Positions 5,738 through 8,227 of a stretch of DNA of 8,227 bases are shown here, piece after piece. Position 1 is the first letter of the stretch. The number at the start of each line of letters is the position of its first letter. A model generated the notes under the pieces. That model had not been told where the DNA came from. It saw only the letters and a program-made list of their open reading frames with translations, and searched no databases. The stretch spans positions 1 through 8,227 of the forward strand of contig CALDKR010000027.1 of the NCBI GenBank assembly GCA_937898095.1, written 5' to 3'. The DNA is from an uncultured Rhodoluna sp. (GTDB lineage Bacteria; Actinomycetota; Actinomycetes; Actinomycetales; Microbacteriaceae). Both the position numbers and the translations under genes were made by a program.

Positions 5738-6399
5738 TTGTGCCTCCATGCGACTATAACCGCAAAGACTCCAGCAGCAAGAATTGAGGCTCCAGTTGGA
5801 AAAACAGGCGTGAGCAAGGTGGCAACTAATACGGCCCCAAAAGCCGTCAGGACCGTCTTGGTGTCTTTGAGTCGTGGCCAAAGCAGACCCAAGAATGCCG
5901 CAGCGGCCGCAGCGTCAAGACCCCAAGATGCCGGATCGCCCAGTGCATCGCCCAGAAGTGCGCCGAGCAAGGTGGCTAGATTCCAAAGCACATAAATCGC
6001 AATTCCGGTGGCCCAAAAGCCTCGTCGCTGCTCGGCGGTTGTTTTTTGCGCTAGCGCCACCGCGGTTGACTCGTCGATAGTTAGCTGCGCTGGAATGATT
6101 TTTTTCAGACCAACACGGTGCAATATTGGCGAAAGGCTAACGGCATAAAAACCATTTCGAACGCCAAGAAGCCAAGCCGCAGTGATTGCCGCACCGACAG
6201 CAGCGCCACCGCCTGAAGCAATAACTCCGATGAATGCGAATTGTGAAGCACCGCTAAACATAAGCAAGGAAAGGAGCTGAGTTTGCCACACATCGAGGCC
6301 CGCTGTCACTGAAAGTGCGCCGAACGAGATTCCATAAACACCGGTTGCCAGACCGACGCCGATAGACGTGGTCAAAATTGGGTCCAATTTAAAGCGCAA
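5734..6399 (-). CDS. azlC: AzlC-family branched-chain amino-acid exporter large subunit
   Basis: Large subunit of an AzlCD-type amino-acid efflux permease in the cytoplasmic membrane. From TTG 6399 it has 221 residues, close to the usual 230. Family features seen: an early Gly-rich helix (SIGVGLATGVYGISFGAL), the LLMFSGASQFAFIGVIASGG segment, RNGFYAVSLSPIL, the DESTAVAL stretch, and a final set of hydrophobic helices with LLWPRL. TTG 6399 is preferred because GGAGGG (6405-6410) stands five bases upstream; ATG 6417 is possible but has no ribosome-binding site. The open frame to 6510 lies wholly inside the regulator gene. It overlaps the regulator by 11 bp and AzlD by 4 bp, so all are probably made from one transcript. 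The substrate is inferred from the family only. Confidence 0.88.
   Translation of the reverse strand: MRFKLDPILTTSIGVGLATGVYGISFGALSVTAGLDVWQTQLLSLLMFSGASQFAFIGVIASGGGAAVGAAITAAWLLGVRNGFYAVSLSPILHRVGLKKIIPAQLTIDESTAVALAQKTTAEQRRGFWATGIAIYVLWNLATLLGALLGDALGDPASWGLDAAAAAAFLGLLWPRLKDTKTVLTAFGAVLVATLLTPVFPTGASILAAGVFAVIVAWRHK
5743..5747 (-). promoter_or_regulatory. Ribosome-binding site of AzlD
   Basis: Consensus GGAGG on the minus strand, five bases before GTG 5737 and within the last codons of AzlC. It favours GTG 5737 over ATG 5749 and implies coupled translation of the two subunits. Confidence 0.8.
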
Positions 6400-7066
6400 G
6401 GCGGCCCTCCGCTTCATAGAGAGCCAGCAAAAGTTGGGTTCTAGTGCTGATAAGCGTGCGCTTCTGCATGTCGTCGAGAATCTGTTTGACTCGATATTTC
6501 GGTGCGTCAATTCGCTTAGCTATTTCGAATTCAGAGACACCGTGCAGAAGCATCCGGATGATTTCTCGCTCGCGCTCACTCAAATCGCCTAGCCGAACCA
6601 AGAAGACGGTCGAATCGCTAGCCGGCAGCTTCAGCTCAACAAATTTGCGCAGCAGTGCGTCAGGCTCGAAATCAGAGTCTTTATTAGCCGCCCTAAAAAT
6701 TGCTTCGAGCAGCTGATCTGGGCCTAGGTCTTGAGTGACTAAATCATTGGCGCCTGCGCGAATAGCAGCTATCAAGAGTTCATCGCTGAAATATGGCGCT
6801 GTCATGATGATTTTGGCAGCCAGGGCTTCGTCTAGACCTAGCGCGCCACGAATTTTTTCGACTAACCAAGCTCCGTCTTGAGCTTGAAGTCGCTGGTCGA
6901 TAATCATCACGTCAACGAGCGCGTCAGGGATGCGCTCGAGAGCCCTAATTGCGTTGTCTTCTTCGAGAACAATCTTCAGGTCTGCGACTGACTCGATTAT
7001 TGCCTTGCGGCCTGCCCTGATGTCGTCGTCGCCATCAACAATCGCAATGCGAATTTCTTTAGTCAA
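6389..7066 (-). CDS. NarL/LuxR-type response regulator with off-consensus receiver domain
   Basis: Transcription regulator of 225 residues: receiver domain about 4-122, then a LuxR-type helix-turn-helix about 159-218 (DLSEREREIIRMLLHG, then EIAKRI and YRVKQILDDMQKR). The phospho-acceptor Asp57 in MIIDQRL and Thr89 in IIMTAP are present. Two other active-site positions differ: the acidic pair at the end of strand 1 is Asp11-Gly12 (codon 7031-7033 is GGC), and the conserved Lys is Gln112 (TQD; codon 6731-6733 is CAA). Phosphotransfer may therefore be weak, altered or absent. The start is TTG 7066, giving MTKEIRIAIVD, the usual regulator opening, and overlapping the kinase-like gene by 8 bp; GTG 7075 is an alternative, and neither has a strong ribosome-binding site. 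Likely targets include its own operon with azlCD, which is inference. Confidence 0.9.
   Translation of the reverse strand: MTKEIRIAIVDGDDDIRAGRKAIIESVADLKIVLEEDNAIRALERIPDALVDVMIIDQRLQAQDGAWLVEKIRGALGLDEALAAKIIMTAPYFSDELLIAAIRAGANDLVTQDLGPDQLLEAIFRAANKDSDFEPDALLRKFVELKLPASDSTVFLVRLGDLSEREREIIRMLLHGVSEFEIAKRIDAPKYRVKQILDDMQKRTLISTRTQLLLALYEAEGRLAL
6405..6410 (-). promoter_or_regulatory. Ribosome-binding site of AzlC
   Basis: GGAGGG on the minus strand, five bases before TTG 6399 and inside the last codons of the response-regulator gene. It is the main reason for preferring TTG 6399 over ATG 6417, whose upstream bases lack any such site. Confidence 0.65.
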
Positions 7067-8227
7067 TGCGAGCACCAGGCGCCAACTTGCGAATATTTGG
7101 GAATATCGCCGAGACCGTAAAACCAACGCCAGGAACCCGGGTGACCTCTACGCTGCCCTCATAGAGCGCAGCGCGCTCCTTCATAGCGGTTACGTTTACC
7201 CCTGAAATCGGTTCGACCAACGCTCGGTAGTCTTCATCTGAGTTGTAGCCCTCGAAGAATGCTGCGTCGCGATTTGAAACCTCGATGCCATTGTCTTTGA
7301 CAAGCAATTGCATTCCGTCGGCAACCCAAGAAAAGTCGATTGTCACGTCTGTGCCAAGTGGGCAGTGTTGCTTGACATTTTCAAGAGCGTCGAAGGCAAT
7401 CTTGAAGATGACCAATTCAGCGCCTTCGTTGAGCGAAAATCGCTGACCTTCATGGCGAACTGCAGCGTTGAACCCTAGCTCGCGATAAGTCACGGCTAAT
7501 GCCTCAAGGTCGTTGATTCTTGGCGGTGCAGCCTTGATTGCTTGCTCGCGATTGAGCATGTCATAAAGGCGCCTTAGCTCGGTGTGTGCCGCTTTCGCGC
7601 TAGCAGAAACACGCTCAAGGCTGCGCAAAGCAGCATCGGGGTCGGCCTTCGCAGCATACAAGCCGCCTTCGGTCTGACTCACAACTGCGGTGACTTTTTG
7701 AATAATCAATTCGTTGATGTCGCGAGCGATTTGAAATCGTTCCCGCTGCTGTGCGTTTTCGAGCGCCAGCTGCGCCTGACGACGCTCAGAGAGCGCTCGG
7801 TCAAAATCAGTGCCAACGTGAGTCTCGCGGGTGATCGAAAGCGAGCCAACCAGCGCAAATAACAGGTTGATGCTGATGACCAGCAATCCGCCCAATAGAA
7901 ACGCAGTGAAGCGACCGTCGTTGCCGTTGATTTCGAGCCCATAAAAAGAACTGCCGAGTTTGTAGTTGATTGCCGTGTTAGCCGATATAGCTAGGCCACT
8001 GAGCACTGCAACTGCGATGCCTATGCGCCGAAGAATTTGTGAATTGGTGCCGGCAGATAGCAACAGCGCGAAGCTTGCCGCTAGACCCGAGTAAACCGGA
8101 AGAAGCTCAAAATAAATTAACAAACCTGAGCCAATAGCGATCAGGGCGATTGAGCCAGGCCACCAGATGAAAACCAAACCGGTTGACAGACAAAGAATTA
8201 GAGAAACTAAGAGGGTTTCCGGGCCCT
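7059..8227 (-). CDS. Membrane histidine-kinase-like protein lacking the phospho-acceptor His (partial, N-terminus beyond the window)
   Basis: Sensor protein of the NarL-partner kinase group. The frame stays open to the right edge with a hydrophobic stretch before TTG 8177, so the real start is probably outside the window; residue numbers here count from TTG 8177. About five membrane helices (one upstream of 8177, then about 8-24, 28-43, 52-70, 90-113) carry almost no external domain. A coiled-coil linker leads to a HisKA_3-like dimerisation helix, but the expected ELHD motif reads DINE: Asn155 (AAC, 7713-7715) replaces the phosphorylated His. The ATP-binding domain keeps the N-box Asn267 (ALENVKQH) and DNG (295-297), but the G2 box is GVNVTA (326-331) where G-x-G-L-x-G is usual. 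It overlaps the regulator by 8 bp. It may be a pseudokinase, or bind ATP without phosphorylating itself. Confidence 0.88.
   Translation of the reverse strand, partial: GPETLLVSLILCLSTGLVFIWWPGSIALIAIGSGLLIYFELLPVYSGLAASFALLLSAGTNSQILRRIGIAVAVLSGLAISANTAINYKLGSSFYGLEINGNDGRFTAFLLGGLLVISINLLFALVGSLSITRETHVGTDFDRALSERRQAQLALENAQQRERFQIARDINELIIQKVTAVVSQTEGGLYAAKADPDAALRSLERVSASAKAAHTELRRLYDMLNREQAIKAAPPRINDLEALAVTYRELGFNAAVRHEGQRFSLNEGAELVIFKIAFDALENVKQHCPLGTDVTIDFSWVADGMQLLVKDNGIEVSNRDAAFFEGYNSDEDYRALVEPISGVNVTAMKERAALYEGSVEVTRVPGVGFTVSAIFPNIRKLAPGARID

Noticed and set aside
5738..5881. Longer AzlD reading frame starting at 5881
   Set aside because: The extra residues are Cys/His/Trp-rich and unlike AzlD; this stretch is the overlapping code of AzlC. 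GTG 5737 has the consensus ribosome-binding site.
6400..6510. Longer AzlC reading frame to 6510
   Set aside because: It lies inside the helix-turn-helix code of the regulator, lacks a ribosome-binding site and would add a non-hydrophobic Ser/Arg-rich leader not seen in the family.
7076..7126. Regulator start at ATG 7126
   Set aside because: It would add about 20 residues ahead of the first receiver strand and lie in the kinase-like gene; TTG 7066 gives a standard regulator N-terminus.

Overview
The window looks like a chromosomal segment of a small, streamlined actinobacterium, probably of the Microbacteriaceae type (freshwater 'Luna'-like lineages such as Rhodoluna or Aquiluna are my best guess). 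The reasons are the roughly balanced base composition, the short intergenic gaps, the frequent TTG/GTG starts, the actinobacterial flavour of the peptide deformylase and the LuxR-type two-component pair, and the tRNA gene without an encoded CCA end. The taxonomic call is inference from protein style, not a database result.

Layout, read in window order. (1) 1-2174, minus strand: a polar amino-acid ABC importer, with gene order permease (2174-1275), ATPase (1278-514), then a substrate-binding lipoprotein (428 to beyond base 1, cut by the window edge). Permease and ATPase overlap by 4 bp; the binding protein follows after an 85-bp gap. (2) 2200-2273, minus strand: a tRNA gene with anticodon CAT (elongator Met or lysidine-type Ile2), squeezed between the importer and (3) 2287-3768, a GT-4 family glycosyltransferase with an unusual charged helical C-terminal tail. 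(4) 3827-4747, minus strand: a nine-helix DMT/NIPA-like membrane transporter. (5) 4828-5394, plus strand: peptide deformylase, the only plus-strand gene, divergent from the transporter. (6) 5432 to the right edge, minus strand: a tightly overlapping run encoding a histidine-kinase-like membrane protein (cut by the right edge), a LuxR-type response regulator, AzlC and AzlD (branched-chain amino-acid exporter subunits).

The most interesting part is the right-hand run. The kinase-like protein keeps the membrane region, the dimerisation helix and much of the ATP-binding domain of NarL-partner kinases, but has Asn where the phospho-accepting His should be, and an altered G2 box. Its partner regulator keeps the phospho-acceptor Asp but has Gly in the acidic pair and Gln in place of the conserved Lys. 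Both partners of the relay are therefore off-consensus, in an overlapping gene cluster with an AzlCD exporter. This suggests a non-canonical signalling pair that may sense or control amino-acid (or related) export.

Several start codons were moved from the longest open frame because of clear ribosome-binding sites and stop/start overlaps: ATPase to 1278, AzlD to GTG 5737, AzlC to TTG 6399 and the response regulator to TTG 7066. No insertion sequences, CRISPR arrays, phage genes or rRNA were seen.
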